Shown piece after piece: positions 27,657-37,518 of a DNA stretch of 64,000 nt. The notes beneath the pieces are model-generated. The model worked only from the letters and a program-made list of their open reading frames with translations, was not told the DNA's origin and made no database searches. The stretch's first letter is position 1, and each line of letters begins with the position of its first letter. Source of the DNA: Bacillota bacterium (lineage in GTDB: Bacteria; Bacillota; DSM-12270; Thermacetogeniales; Thermacetogeniaceae); the NCBI GenBank assembly GCA_029907475.1, contig JARYLU010000013.1:1-64000 (forward strand). The letters run 5' to 3'. Position numbers and translations under genes: made by a program.

Positions 27657-30440
27657 ATGACTAAGGAGTATTTTGAACAGAACCTTTTTGAAACGCAGAC
27701 TTCCGCTAAGCCGCTGGGCCCGGTGGAATGCCTGGGGATGACCTTTGAGAGCGACGAGAAGCGCCGGGAATATTTCCTAGAGAAGTTGCGAGAGAAGCTT
27801 AAGGACCCGGAGTTCCGCAAGATCGAGGGATTCCCCATTGGCTCGGACGAGGACATCCTGGCTCTGTCCGACCCGCCGTACTATACCGCTTGCCCAAACC
27901 CGTTTATCGAGGATTTTATAAGATACTACGGTAAACCCTTTGATCCGGCGACGGATAGCTACCGGCGCGAGCCGTTCGCTGCGGACGTGAGCGAGGGAAG
28001 GTATTCTCCTGAAACTCTTTGCCATTCATATCATACAAAGGTTCCAGCTAGGGCAATTGTACGATATTTACTTCACTTTACTAATCCTGGGGACATTGTT
28101 CTTGATGGTTTTTGCGGAACGGGTATGGTAGGAGTAGCAAGCCATCTTTGCTCAAGTCCTGATGCGGATTTTCGAAACGAAATTGAAGCCGAGTGGCACA
28201 ATCTCTTCGGTTGCTTTCCGGAATGGGGAAAACGGAGAACGATTCTTGCAGACCTTTCACCGGCAGCAACATTCATTGCCTACAATTATAACCTTCCTGT
28301 CGACGCTAACGCTTTCGCTACACTATCCAGGGCTATCATAGAGCAGGTAAATTCTGAGTGTGGATGGATGTACGAGACTGTTGACCCCCAAAACAACCGG
28401 AAAGGGAGGATAAATTACTGTGTATGGTCTGACGTCTTCTTTTGCCCAGATTGCAGTAGGGAGGTTGTCTTCTGGGATGCCGCAGCGGATCTAGAAAATG
28501 GCCAAGTGCGTTCCGTAATTAAGTGCCCATACTGTAATTCGGAGATAACGAAAAGGAATCTCGAACGTGTTTGGGTAACCACTTTCGATGATGTTCTTGG
28601 GCTGCCAATTGAGAAGGCGAAATGCATACCTGTGTTGATCAACTATACGCTAGACGGAAAGAGGTTCAACAAAACGCCAGATGAAAAAGATCATGACGTT
28701 ATAGCCCGTATTAACAGTGAACCCATACCATATCGTTTTCCTAGTGAGAAGATGGTCTTGCGTGACGGGATATGGGGAGACCAGTGGAGGGCGGGATACC
28801 ATAAAGACGTCACTCATGCGCACCACTACTATACAAGGCGCAATGTCCGAATCCTTGCTGCGTTTTGGGAAAAGGCAATTCACCACATCCACGATGTTGG
28901 CATGGGAATGTTGTTAACGGCAACTGCTCTTAAGCTAAGCCGACTTTCACGATATATGTTTGATGCTGCCGGAAGAATTCAAAACGGAGTGTTATATATA
29001 CCGTCTCTTCACCAAGAGATGTCACCTCTTCTTCTACTTGATACAGCGGTCAACTATATTTTCCGCTTTCGTTCAAGTGTTAATATTGACAGATCCTGCT
29101 ATGTGTCATGTGGCAGTACAACAGATGTCAGAACGTGTCCATCGAATGCGATTGACTACATATTTACCGATCCTCCCTTTGGTGACAACCTGAAATATTC
29201 GGAACTTAACTTCCTTTGGGAGTCATGGTTACGTCTCTATACAAATACAAATCCAGAGGCAGTTGAAAGCAAAATTCAAGGGAAACGGCTGATCGATTAC
29301 CAAGAATTGATGGTTAAGTGTTTTCAAGAATACTATCGCGTGTTGAAACCCGGCCGATGGTTAACCGTTGAATTTCACAATTCGCGGAATGCCGTCTGGA
29401 GCGCAATTCAAGAGGCCCTAATTAGGGCAGGATTTGTAGTTGCAGATGTTCGAGGGCTCGACAAAAGGCAAGGAGCGTTTAATCAGGTTATGGCCGCAGG
29501 CTCTGTTAAACAGGATTTGGTAATTTCTGCTTACAAGCCCAACGGAGGCCTAGAGGATCGTTTCAAACTCACGGCTGGTACCGAGGATGGTGTCTGGGAC
29601 TTCGTCCGCACGCACCTGAAGCAGCTTCCGGTCTTCGTTTCCAAGGACGGCGTAGCCGAGGTCATTGCCGAGAGGCAGAACTATCTGCTGTTTGACCGCA
29701 TGGTGGCCTTCCACGTTCAGCGCGGGGTAACTGTGCCGTTATCGGCAGCGGAATTCTACAAAGGGTTGGTTCAGCGTTTCCCCGAGCGAGATGGCATGTA
29801 TTTTCTTCCCGATCAGGTTGCCGAGTACGACAAGAAGCGCATGACTGTGCGTGAGGTCTTGCAGCTTCAGCTTTACGTAACCGATGAGTCTTCGGCTATC
29901 CAATGGCTCAAGCAACAGCTTACGAAAAAGCCGCAGACTTTCCAGGAACTCCATCCGCAGTTCCTCAAGGAGATCGGCGGCTGGCAGAAGCACGAGAAGC
30001 CACTGGAGTTATCCGAGTTGCTGGAACAGAACTTCCTGTGCTATGACGGTAAGGGCGAAGTGCCCAGCCAGATTCACAGCTACCTGTCCACCAACTTCAA
30101 GGAACTGCGCAACCTGCCCAAAGACCATCTGGATCTCCGCGCAAAGGCCAAGAACCGCTGGTACGTGCCCGACCCAAACAAAGCTGGCGACCTGGAAAAG
30201 CTACGCGAGCGGGCCCTACTACGTGAGTTTGAGGAGTACCGTGAATCAAAGCAGAAGCGGCTCAAGGTGTTCCGCATGGAGGCCGTCCGCGCCGGGTTCA
30301 AAAAGGCCTGGCAGGAGCGTGACTACGCCACAATCATTAGCGTGGCTCGCAAGATTCCCGAGAACGTCCTCCAGGAAGACCCAAAGCTTCTTATGTGGTA
30401 TGACCAGGCGCTCACCAGAATTGGAGATAACCAATTCTAG
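27657..30440 (+). CDS. pglXI: BREX type 3 DNA methyltransferase PglXI
   Basis: 927 residues from ATG 27657 (AGGAGCGG upstream). There is an N-terminal SDPPYYTACPNPF motif at 71-83 and the SAM-binding DIVLDGFCGTGM at about 147-158. A zinc-ribbon-like pair CPDC..CPYC lies near 262-300, and a second catalytic-type motif FTDPPFGDNLKYSELN near 500. It is predicted to place the host-protecting methyl group at the BREX recognition site. Base composition is mosaic: about 27990-29570 is clearly AT-richer than either end of the gene, suggesting replacement of the central, probably specificity-determining part. Confidence 0.88.
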   Translation: MTKEYFEQNLFETQTSAKPLGPVECLGMTFESDEKRREYFLEKLREKLKDPEFRKIEGFPIGSDEDILALSDPPYYTACPNPFIEDFIRYYGKPFDPATDSYRREPFAADVSEGRYSPETLCHSYHTKVPARAIVRYLLHFTNPGDIVLDGFCGTGMVGVASHLCSSPDADFRNEIEAEWHNLFGCFPEWGKRRTILADLSPAATFIAYNYNLPVDANAFATLSRAIIEQVNSECGWMYETVDPQNNRKGRINYCVWSDVFFCPDCSREVVFWDAAADLENGQVRSVIKCPYCNSEITKRNLERVWVTTFDDVLGLPIEKAKCIPVLINYTLDGKRFNKTPDEKDHDVIARINSEPIPYRFPSEKMVLRDGIWGDQWRAGYHKDVTHAHHYYTRRNVRILAAFWEKAIHHIHDVGMGMLLTATALKLSRLSRYMFDAAGRIQNGVLYIPSLHQEMSPLLLLDTAVNYIFRFRSSVNIDRSCYVSCGSTTDVRTCPSNAIDYIFTDPPFGDNLKYSELNFLWESWLRLYTNTNPEAVESKIQGKRLIDYQELMVKCFQEYYRVLKPGRWLTVEFHNSRNAVWSAIQEALIRAGFVVADVRGLDKRQGAFNQVMAAGSVKQDLVISAYKPNGGLEDRFKLTAGTEDGVWDFVRTHLKQLPVFVSKDGVAEVIAERQNYLLFDRMVAFHVQRGVTVPLSAAEFYKGLVQRFPERDGMYFLPDQVAEYDKKRMTVREVLQLQLYVTDESSAIQWLKQQLTKKPQTFQELHPQFLKEIGGWQKHEKPLELSELLEQNFLCYDGKGEVPSQIHSYLSTNFKELRNLPKDHLDLRAKAKNRWYVPDPNKAGDLEKLRERALLREFEEYRESKQKRLKVFRMEAVRAGFKKAWQERDYATIISVARKIPENVLQEDPKLLMWYDQALTRIGDNQF

Positions 30441-30467
30441 TCTAAGATAAGATAGGAGGAAGTAGTT

Positions 30468-31085
30468 ATGGGAGATTTTCCTTACACCACCGTGCCCGGA
30501 AAGATTTCGGATCTTTTTGCGAAAATCAAACAAACCGGTATCCCTCCCAAAGTAAACCTTCAATGGCTTCAAAGCGTGGGATTCAAATCAAGTAACGATA
30601 GAAGTTTACTCACTGTCCTAAGAACTGTTGGTTTCGCTGATTCTATAGGTAGTCCGACTGACCTTTGGAAGCAATATCGAGGTCAAGGCGGAAAACAGGT
30701 ATTAGCGAAAGGTATACGCGAGGGGTATGCAGAGTTGTTTTCGACTTATCCGCACGCACATGCTTGTTCAAAAGAAGATCTTCAATACTTTTTCTCAACG
30801 CGATCATCTGCGGGAAAACAAGCTATTGCAAAGACGATTTCCACATTTCAGGAGCTATGCAAGCTTGCGGATTTTAGCGCTAGCTCTCCAGAAGACGAAG
30901 CAGTCGAAAAGGAGCAAGATACTAAGTCACGCGACGTAGGGTCGAACACGCGGGAAATGAAATCACTTAGAGATTTTGCTATCAACATCAACATACAGCT
31001 CACTCTCCCGGAGACAACGGATGAGAAAGTATATGAAGCGTTGTTTTCGAGCATGAAGAAACATTTGCTCACGGGAGAGATCTAG
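30468..31085 (+). CDS. DUF5343-like protein inserted in the BREX operon
   Basis: 205 residues from ATG 30468 with AGGAGGAAG upstream. FPYTTVPGKISDLFAKI, then GIPPKVNLQWLQSVGFKSSNDRSLLTVLRTVGF and DLWKQYR match the hallmark pattern of DUF5343 proteins, a small, probably wHTH-like family of unknown function common in defence regions. The C-terminus (about 135-205) is a polar linker and a short beta/alpha segment. It lies between pglXI and a HEPN-like gene, 1 bp from the latter. It is not part of the standard BREX-3 core. Confidence 0.72.
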   Translation: MGDFPYTTVPGKISDLFAKIKQTGIPPKVNLQWLQSVGFKSSNDRSLLTVLRTVGFADSIGSPTDLWKQYRGQGGKQVLAKGIREGYAELFSTYPHAHACSKEDLQYFFSTRSSAGKQAIAKTISTFQELCKLADFSASSPEDEAVEKEQDTKSRDVGSNTREMKSLRDFAININIQLTLPETTDEKVYEALFSSMKKHLLTGEI

Positions 31086-31086
31086 C

Positions 31087-31623
31087 ATGCTTGAAATTGT
31101 CCGTCAATTTCAATATCGTGCTCTCTGTTTTCAGCAGGATGCTCATTCCTTGCTTTCAAGGCATGAGGATACGCTATCACGTGTGATTGCGCTTGATAAA
31201 ACCCGCAAACGAATAAGCAGCCTTTCACTTAGTCAGAAATCTCTGCTCGAAGAAGCAGTCTTAAGCATTGAAAGAGGCTGTTTTCGGGCTGCGCATGTTA
31301 TGGCATGGGCTGCATTTATCGATTATTTGGAGGAAAAACTCGCGTCAGATAATCTTAAGGCAATCAAGGCAAAAAGAACGGGCTGGGCGCAATACAAGAG
31401 CATTGAGGAATTACGAGAGAATGTTGTGGAATACCAGTTGATTGGGGTCGCCAAAGATGTTGGTTTGCTGTCAAAGACGGAGATGAAGACATTGCATGGT
31501 TTGCTGGCGAAAAGGAATGAATGTGCACATCCAAGTCATCATAATCCGGACATGAACGAAGCGATCGGCTATGTTAGTGAGTTGTTAAATCGTATCGATA
31601 GGCTTGAGAAGAAAAGCCTGTGA
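31087..31623 (+). CDS. HEPN-like protein with R-x4-H motif, paired with DUF5343
   Basis: 178 residues, nearly all helical. R143-N-E-C-A-H148 gives the R-x4-6-H catalytic signature of HEPN ribonucleases, and RGCFRAAHVMAWAAFIDYLEEKL is typical of the preceding helices. It starts 1 bp after the DUF5343 gene and ends 12 bp before brxHII, so it is cotranscribed with BREX. HEPN proteins often cleave RNA in abortive defence, while others are inactive or bind nucleotidyltransferases; activity here is inferred from the motif only. AT-rich compared with brxHII. Confidence 0.7.
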   Translation: MLEIVRQFQYRALCFQQDAHSLLSRHEDTLSRVIALDKTRKRISSLSLSQKSLLEEAVLSIERGCFRAAHVMAWAAFIDYLEEKLASDNLKAIKAKRTGWAQYKSIEELRENVVEYQLIGVAKDVGLLSKTEMKTLHGLLAKRNECAHPSHHNPDMNEAIGYVSELLNRIDRLEKKSL

Positions 31624-31635
31624 GGGAATAAAAAA

Positions 31636-34479
31636 GTGCATTACAATGACTGGTACTACAGCCCGGACCACGGGCAGCTCTGTCAGGTTATCGAAACCCA
31701 GACTCTCTGGGGGGAAACTACCTGCCGCGTGTGGTTGCCCGGCAGTGACTCTGTGGTCCGTGTCCCGGCTTCCAGGCTTAAGCCTTTGGATAGCGCTAGT
31801 ATCGGCTCGCCGGACGACATTGCCTACGTGGCTACCGCCGCACGGGTGGTTGATGCGCTGGCCGAGGACGTGCTGCTTGCACCCATCGAATCCTCCGTCA
31901 TTCCGCTACCGCACCAAATCCGGGCCCTCTCGCGCGCTATCTCTAACGACCGCGTGCGCTATCTCCTGGCGGACGAGGTGGGCTTGGGTAAGACCATTGA
32001 GGCTGGGCTCATCATGCGGGAGCTTAAGCTGCGTGGGCTGGTGAAACGGACACTGGTTATCGCTCCGAAGGGGCTTGTGACCCAGTGGGTCAGCGAAATG
32101 CGCTTCCATTTCGGGGAAACCTTTCAGCTTGTTCTCCCCGAAGATTTGAAAACATTGAAGCACATCGGGCCGGTCTCGGGCTTAATCTACGAGGAGCACG
32201 GCAGTCGTGATTCAGAACTCCTGCTTGCCAATGCCTGGCGGATGTTCTCCCAGGTGGTCGTACCAATGGACTCTGTAAAGCCACTCGACAAGCGCCGTGG
32301 ATGGACTGCAGCCCAAGTGGAAGACTACAACCGGGAGCGTTTCGAGGACCTGATTTCTGCGGGCTGGGACCTGGTCATCGTGGACGAAGCGCACCGCCTG
32401 GGCGGGAGCACCGACCAGGTGGCCCGTTTCAAGCTAGGCCAGGGATTGTCGGAAGCAGCGCCATACTTACTACTTCTTTCGGCCACCCCTCATCAGGGTA
32501 AGACCGACGCCTTTTACCGGTTGGTATCCCTTCTTGATTCCCAAGCTTTCCCGGACATCAGCAGCGTTACGCGGGAGCGGGTCCAGCCGTATGTCATACG
32601 GACCGAAAAACGCTGCGCTATCGACGCTGAAGGAAAACCGCTGTTCAAACCCCGGCTTACGCAGCTTGCCCCGGTCTCCTGGGAAGCGCGGCACCGTAAT
32701 CAGCAACTCCTTTACGAGGCCGTCACGGAGTATGTCCGCGAGGGATATAACCAGGCCATACGGGAAAAGCGGAGCTATATCGGGTTCATGATGATCTTGA
32801 TGCAGCGCCTGGTGGTGTCCAGTACGAGCGCAATCCGAACGACGCTGGAGAAGCGGCTTGAAGCGCTTTCCGTTCCCCAGGAGCAATTATCCATTTTCCC
32901 TCTTTACTCCGAAGAGGAATGGGCCGAACTGGACGGCCAGGAGCAGTTGGAAACGCTGCCATATACCCGCCTCAGGGCGCTCAAAAACGAGCGTGCCGAG
33001 GTGAAAATGCTTTTGGAAGCTGCGGCTCGATGTGAGCAGACCGGGCCCGATGCCAAAGCCGAAGCGCTGCTTGATTGGATATACCGCCTTCAGGCTGAGG
33101 AAGGCGATCCCGAACTCAAGGTACTCGTGTTCACTGAGTTCGTCCCCACGCAGGAGATGCTGCGGCAATTCTTAAGCGAGCGGGGGTTCGCGGTAGTCTG
33201 TCTCAATGGCTCCATGGATATGGAGGAACGGAAGCGGGTTCAGGAAGCATTTGCCCACGAGGCTCGCATCCTCATCTCCACGGACGCTGGTGGGGAAGGC
33301 TTGAATCTTCAGTTCTGCCATGTGGTAATCAACTACGATATTCCCTGGAACCCGATGCGTCTCGAACAAAGGATCGGCCGGGTGGACCGTATCGGTCAGA
33401 CGCATACTGTTCGCGCGGTCAACTTCGTATTCGAGCATTCTGTGGAACACCGGGTACGGGAGGTTCTGGAGCAGAAGCTGGCAGTCATCTTCGAAGAGTT
33501 CGGCATCGACAAAACCGGCGATGTTCTTGATTCGGCCCAGGCCGGACGAATGTTCGATGAACTATATGTGGAGGCGATTCTAAATCCCGACAAGGTCGAA
33601 GAATCCGTGGATAACGTGGTTACACGACTTCAAGAACAGGTAAGAGATGCCCGCGAGGCTGCATTGGTGCTAGGAACATCGGAAGACCTGGGCCCAGGGG
33701 AAGCCCAACGGCTTCTTACCCATCCCTTGCCCCATTGGGTAGAGCGCATGACCGTGAGCTACCTGAAGGCACACGGTGGCAGGGCCGAAAGGAAAGACCG
33801 AAACTGGAACCTTACCTGGCCTGATGGCAAAACTTACTCGGGAGTGGTCTTCACTGGTAAAGAGGCCGAAGAAATTCCAGCCGCCCGCCATCTTACCCTG
33901 GAAGACCCAAAGGTCAGAGGTTTGGCGATGCGTCTTCCCCGCTTTGTTCCGGGGCAGCCGGTTCCGATTGTGTCGATCCCAGGAGTCGCCCGGGAAATAC
34001 AAGGGGTTTGGTCCCTTTGGCGGATCTCTATCGCTACTTCGGAGTGGAGCCGTAAGAGCATCATGCCGCTCTTTCTTGCCGACAGCGGCAAGGTTTATAC
34101 ACCAACAGCCAGGCATATCTGGGATCAGCTACTGGTAGCTGACCCAACCGTCCACTCTGTGCTTGACGGCAAATTTTCTCAAGATGCCTTTGCGCAACTG
34201 CAAGAGGCAGCCGAGAAACACGGGAAGCCCATTTACGAGGCGCTCATGCAAGAACACAGGGCTCGCATCGCCCGCGAGCGAGAGAAAGCGGAATACGCCT
34301 TTGCGGCACGGCACAAAGCCATACAGCGAATCGGCCTCCCGCAGGTCCGCAGTTACCGTCTGAACCTCCTTGCCCAGGAAGAACAAAACTTTTTAGAGCA
34401 ACTAGAGCATAGAGCCCAAGCCTATCCCGAAATGGTACCTCTACTCCTGATTCGTGTGGAGGGTGGCAGTCATGAGTAG
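31636..34479 (+). CDS. brxHII: BREX type 3 helicase BrxHII
   Basis: 947 residues from GTG 31636. SNF2-like superfamily 2 motifs in order are LADEVGLGKTIEAG (near 112), VDEAHRLGG (near 249), LLSATPHQGK (near 276), the C-terminal lobe with STDAGGEGLNLQ, and QRIGRVDRIGQ near 576. A long C-terminal region (620-947) with charged coiled segments follows. BrxHII is the helicase specific to BREX type 3. It overlaps pglZ by 8 bp (ATGAGTAG). GC content is higher than in the preceding DUF5343/HEPN pair. Confidence 0.9.
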   Translation: MHYNDWYYSPDHGQLCQVIETQTLWGETTCRVWLPGSDSVVRVPASRLKPLDSASIGSPDDIAYVATAARVVDALAEDVLLAPIESSVIPLPHQIRALSRAISNDRVRYLLADEVGLGKTIEAGLIMRELKLRGLVKRTLVIAPKGLVTQWVSEMRFHFGETFQLVLPEDLKTLKHIGPVSGLIYEEHGSRDSELLLANAWRMFSQVVVPMDSVKPLDKRRGWTAAQVEDYNRERFEDLISAGWDLVIVDEAHRLGGSTDQVARFKLGQGLSEAAPYLLLLSATPHQGKTDAFYRLVSLLDSQAFPDISSVTRERVQPYVIRTEKRCAIDAEGKPLFKPRLTQLAPVSWEARHRNQQLLYEAVTEYVREGYNQAIREKRSYIGFMMILMQRLVVSSTSAIRTTLEKRLEALSVPQEQLSIFPLYSEEEWAELDGQEQLETLPYTRLRALKNERAEVKMLLEAAARCEQTGPDAKAEALLDWIYRLQAEEGDPELKVLVFTEFVPTQEMLRQFLSERGFAVVCLNGSMDMEERKRVQEAFAHEARILISTDAGGEGLNLQFCHVVINYDIPWNPMRLEQRIGRVDRIGQTHTVRAVNFVFEHSVEHRVREVLEQKLAVIFEEFGIDKTGDVLDSAQAGRMFDELYVEAILNPDKVEESVDNVVTRLQEQVRDAREAALVLGTSEDLGPGEAQRLLTHPLPHWVERMTVSYLKAHGGRAERKDRNWNLTWPDGKTYSGVVFTGKEAEEIPAARHLTLEDPKVRGLAMRLPRFVPGQPVPIVSIPGVAREIQGVWSLWRISIATSEWSRKSIMPLFLADSGKVYTPTARHIWDQLLVADPTVHSVLDGKFSQDAFAQLQEAAEKHGKPIYEALMQEHRARIAREREKAEYAFAARHKAIQRIGLPQVRSYRLNLLAQEEQNFLEQLEHRAQAYPEMVPLLLIRVEGGSHE

Positions 34480-36478
34480 CTGGCGCGATGAAATCCTCAA
34501 GGAGTTTACCCCCAAGGTCACACGGCTCACCCTTGTGGCCGACCCGGACGCTCTTCTGCTGGAGGAAAGAATTCTCGAAAGCATTCGGAATCGGGGCTTT
34601 GAGGTGATTACCTTCGAAGATCATGTCGCTTTCCGCTATGCCTATGAATCGAAGTTCCGTTCCCTCTGGGACAGGGGCGAACAGACGGACCTCGTGGTTG
34701 TATTGCGAGCCCAGGCCAGCGATTTGAGCTCTTTGCCGTTTGATCTGCTGCAAGCGGGTCGTAGGCTCTCTTTTAGCCTTAGCGACATATTCCCTAATCT
34801 CAGCTACCCGGTTGTAACAACCTTGGACCGTGGTGACCTTGATGCCTTATATGATGCCCAGAGAAGACACGCGCCTGGACAGCTCGGGGACAACGCCACA
34901 AAGGAGTTCGTTCTCCGGCACGTCTTCGAAATCGCACCCGAGCTCATCAAGCAGCCATCCGACCTGCTCCGCGTGCTGCTTCGGCGCCATTACCGTGGAC
35001 AGCGCGTACCGGGCGTTCTCGACGAACGCTTCATCCAACTTCTACGCCAATATAATACCTTTGACGACTGGCCGTTGGAAACTATCGTCCCGGATCGGGA
35101 GGCTTTCTTTACGTTTCTCCAAGAGCGCTGGCCGGTCTTTCTCGACCATATGGTGGAAAAAAGGGAAACTACTGTGCGGGAGGATAAAAAATCGTACGGC
35201 TTAGCAATCGACGGTCCCCTCGATCTGCCCTTTGACCACCATGACATTCGGGTTTACATGGACAACCTGTTCCTGGAGGGGTTTTTACATTCCGTATCCC
35301 ACGAGCATGTGGATACGCTTTCTAAGACCTGGGTGAGCATAGGTGTTCAAACCGATAAAGCTGAAGACAGACACTGTCGCCTAACAAAGCTCATCGATAG
35401 TCTTCAGTCCTCCATTCCAGCCGAAGATGCTAGACACGGGGAGTGGTTCCATTTTGCCCGTGGGTGGGCTAAACTTACTCTAATGGCCCATGAACAGGAA
35501 AACACCATCGAAGGAGAGGTAATTCAAAGCTTTAAAAGCCTGCAAAATCAGGTGGATACCTCGTTCACCTCATGGCTGATCAGGCGATACGCCGGGCTTA
35601 TCAACCTTCCACCTGTCCCCCCGGTCATGCTTCACCACCTTCCGCGGTTTCTGGCACGTTGTGCGGGGGAGGCCCGCAACACTAAGATCGCCCTGCTGCT
35701 TGTAGATGGGCTTTCACTTGACCAATGGATTGTTGTTCGAGAGACGCTGGCAGCGCGGCGACCCAATTTCCGCTTTCGTGAAAACACCATATTTGCATGG
35801 ATTCCATCGATCACATCGGTATCACGTCAGACTGCTTTCGCCAGTAAGCCTCCCATCTTTTTCCCGGACAGCATCCAAACCACCGATAAAGAACATGCCC
35901 TATGGACGCAGTTCTGGACGGATCAAGGGTTTTCCTTAAACGAGGTTGTTTACGCCAAAGGGTTGGGTGACGGTAGTTTAGAGCGCATCGAGGACATGAT
36001 CTCCTATCCTAAGGTGAAAGTTGCTGGTCTGGTTATCGACAAGGTAGACAAAATTATGCATGGTATGGAATTAGGGACTGCTGGCATGTATAATCAAGTA
36101 CGTCAGTGGGTACAGCAACCTTACTTGGCTGAGCTTCTGGATCTCCTGCTGGATCGAGGTTTTCATGTTTTCCTGACTTCCGACCACGGGAATATTGAAG
36201 CTGAAGGTTGTGGATGTCCTGCTGAAGGGGCGGTGGCTGATCTGCGCGGGGAGCGGGTCCGCATCTATTCCGACAAGCTGCTTCGGGATAAGATAAAAGA
36301 GCGTTTTCCAGCCGCTTTCGAATGGCAACCGGTAGGCTTACCGGATACCTTCCTTCCTCTTATTGCCCCGGCTCGGCAGGCATTTGTTCGCGAGGGAGAA
36401 CGTATTGTTAGTCACGGCGGCATCTCCATTGAAGAAATTATCATTCCTCTTATCCAGATCGAAAGGATGGACACATGA
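34472..36478 (+). CDS. pglZ: BREX type 3 alkaline-phosphatase-fold protein PglZ
   Basis: 668 residues from ATG 34472 with GGAGGG upstream. The PglZ domain occupies the C-terminal half: ALLLVDGLSLDQW (near 408) carries the first metal-binding Asp, and FLTSDHGNIEAEG (near 568) has the Asp-His pair of the alkaline phosphatase superfamily. The N-terminal half begins DEILKEFTPKVTRLTLVADPDALL. PglZ is the one gene found in all BREX types and anchors this assignment. It overlaps the last gene by 4 bp. Confidence 0.9.
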   Translation: MSSWRDEILKEFTPKVTRLTLVADPDALLLEERILESIRNRGFEVITFEDHVAFRYAYESKFRSLWDRGEQTDLVVVLRAQASDLSSLPFDLLQAGRRLSFSLSDIFPNLSYPVVTTLDRGDLDALYDAQRRHAPGQLGDNATKEFVLRHVFEIAPELIKQPSDLLRVLLRRHYRGQRVPGVLDERFIQLLRQYNTFDDWPLETIVPDREAFFTFLQERWPVFLDHMVEKRETTVREDKKSYGLAIDGPLDLPFDHHDIRVYMDNLFLEGFLHSVSHEHVDTLSKTWVSIGVQTDKAEDRHCRLTKLIDSLQSSIPAEDARHGEWFHFARGWAKLTLMAHEQENTIEGEVIQSFKSLQNQVDTSFTSWLIRRYAGLINLPPVPPVMLHHLPRFLARCAGEARNTKIALLLVDGLSLDQWIVVRETLAARRPNFRFRENTIFAWIPSITSVSRQTAFASKPPIFFPDSIQTTDKEHALWTQFWTDQGFSLNEVVYAKGLGDGSLERIEDMISYPKVKVAGLVIDKVDKIMHGMELGTAGMYNQVRQWVQQPYLAELLDLLLDRGFHVFLTSDHGNIEAEGCGCPAEGAVADLRGERVRIYSDKLLRDKIKERFPAAFEWQPVGLPDTFLPLIAPARQAFVREGERIVSHGGISIEEIIIPLIQIERMDT

Positions 36479-37245
36479 ACAGTCGTACAAATCAAATTGG
36501 TTTTAGTCAGCGAGTGCGCCTGGAGTGGCTTGAAATTACTGCAAACCTCGTCCTGGCAGGCAACGATAAATCAGCCATCAATGAAGCATTGCAGGAACTC
36601 CTGAAGGACAAGGTATCAGTGGATGGTAAGGCCAAGTACGGAAACCGCGAGAAGATTATTGCAATCTTGAAGAAGGTTTGGCTCAACGTTCCGCATGAAC
36701 TCGAGGCCCTGCGAGTTGACGGCCTTGAACTGCTTAAACGCGTTCCTCGCACAGACCGCATAGCGGTTCATTGGGGGATGGTCATGGCTGTCTATCCGTT
36801 TTGGGCGTCAATAGCGAGCCACGTCGGCCGCTTCCTGAAACTTCAAGGTTCCGCAACCGCAGCACACATTCAACGTCGTATACGGGAGCAGTATGGGGAG
36901 CGGGAGTCAGTTTCTAGGGCAGCCCGTCGCGTGCTGCGCTCTTTCATTGATTGGGGCGTGCTTAGCGAAACAGGTACAAGAGGAATTTACAGCCAGGGGT
37001 TGTCTGTATCAATTGATGATCCTGTGATTGCCTCATGGTTGATTGAAGCGTCTTTACATTCTTGCTCTAACGGATGTGCACCACTGAAAGATTTAGTCAA
37101 TAGTACGGGCCTTTTTCCGTTTCACATCAAGCATTTTGCCGCAGAGAGGCTGCTGGCAGCGTCTCCACGCCTTGATCTCATACGTCACGGGCTTGACGAC
37201 AAATTATTAATACTGCGAGACCATACGCCGATAAAATATACGTAG
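36475..37245 (+). CDS. terminal BREX-3 gene, BrxA-like by position
   Basis: 256 residues, start overlapping the pglZ stop (ATGA). Mainly helical, with FSQRVRLEWLEITANLVLAG at the start, a central segment VHWGMVMAVYPFWASIASHVGRFL, and a winged-helix-like part (VSRAARRVLRSFIDWGVLSE). In type 3 BREX the gene after pglZ is brxA, a small helical DNA-binding-type protein, and size and place agree; sequence resemblance to BrxA itself is not obvious to me. It ends the operon. Confidence 0.55.
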   Translation: MNSRTNQIGFSQRVRLEWLEITANLVLAGNDKSAINEALQELLKDKVSVDGKAKYGNREKIIAILKKVWLNVPHELEALRVDGLELLKRVPRTDRIAVHWGMVMAVYPFWASIASHVGRFLKLQGSATAAHIQRRIREQYGERESVSRAARRVLRSFIDWGVLSETGTRGIYSQGLSVSIDDPVIASWLIEASLHSCSNGCAPLKDLVNSTGLFPFHIKHFAAERLLAASPRLDLIRHGLDDKLLILRDHTPIKYT

Positions 37246-37518
37246 TTGCGTATTTTCAACATAAAAAATTTTCCTTTTCCGCTATTGTTGCCGCTCACTT
37301 TGATGGTGGAATTCTCGCCGCAATGGCGTACGAGTTTAACCGTCAATCAGCAACTGGGGTGAGAATCCAGCCGCCAGTCGATTAGGGTTTCAAGAGGGAA
37401 GGCGCCAGATACTGCAGAAGAGATATTGGTGTCGAGTCGAGCGCTTTCAATCAGATTCACTTCATTTCATTGTTCGTCAAGTACAATGATTGCCGAAGAT
37501 CTACCATGGAAGATAACA
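37246..37518. other. short gap holding a partial tRNA-Ser copy
   Basis: No gene. AT-rich after the BREX stop. The only feature is the tRNA-Ser fragment at 37432-37450, beside which the sequence is otherwise unremarkable. Confidence 0.5.
37432..37450. repeat. direct copy of the tRNA-Ser anticodon-arm region (possible attachment site)
   Basis: TCGAGTCGAGCGCTTTCAA is identical to 39199-39217, within the intact tRNA-Ser(CGA), in the same orientation, and the match continues imperfectly (6 of the next 9). Such copies are left by integrases that recombine in a tRNA gene. No integrase gene lies between the copies. Confidence 0.65.
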
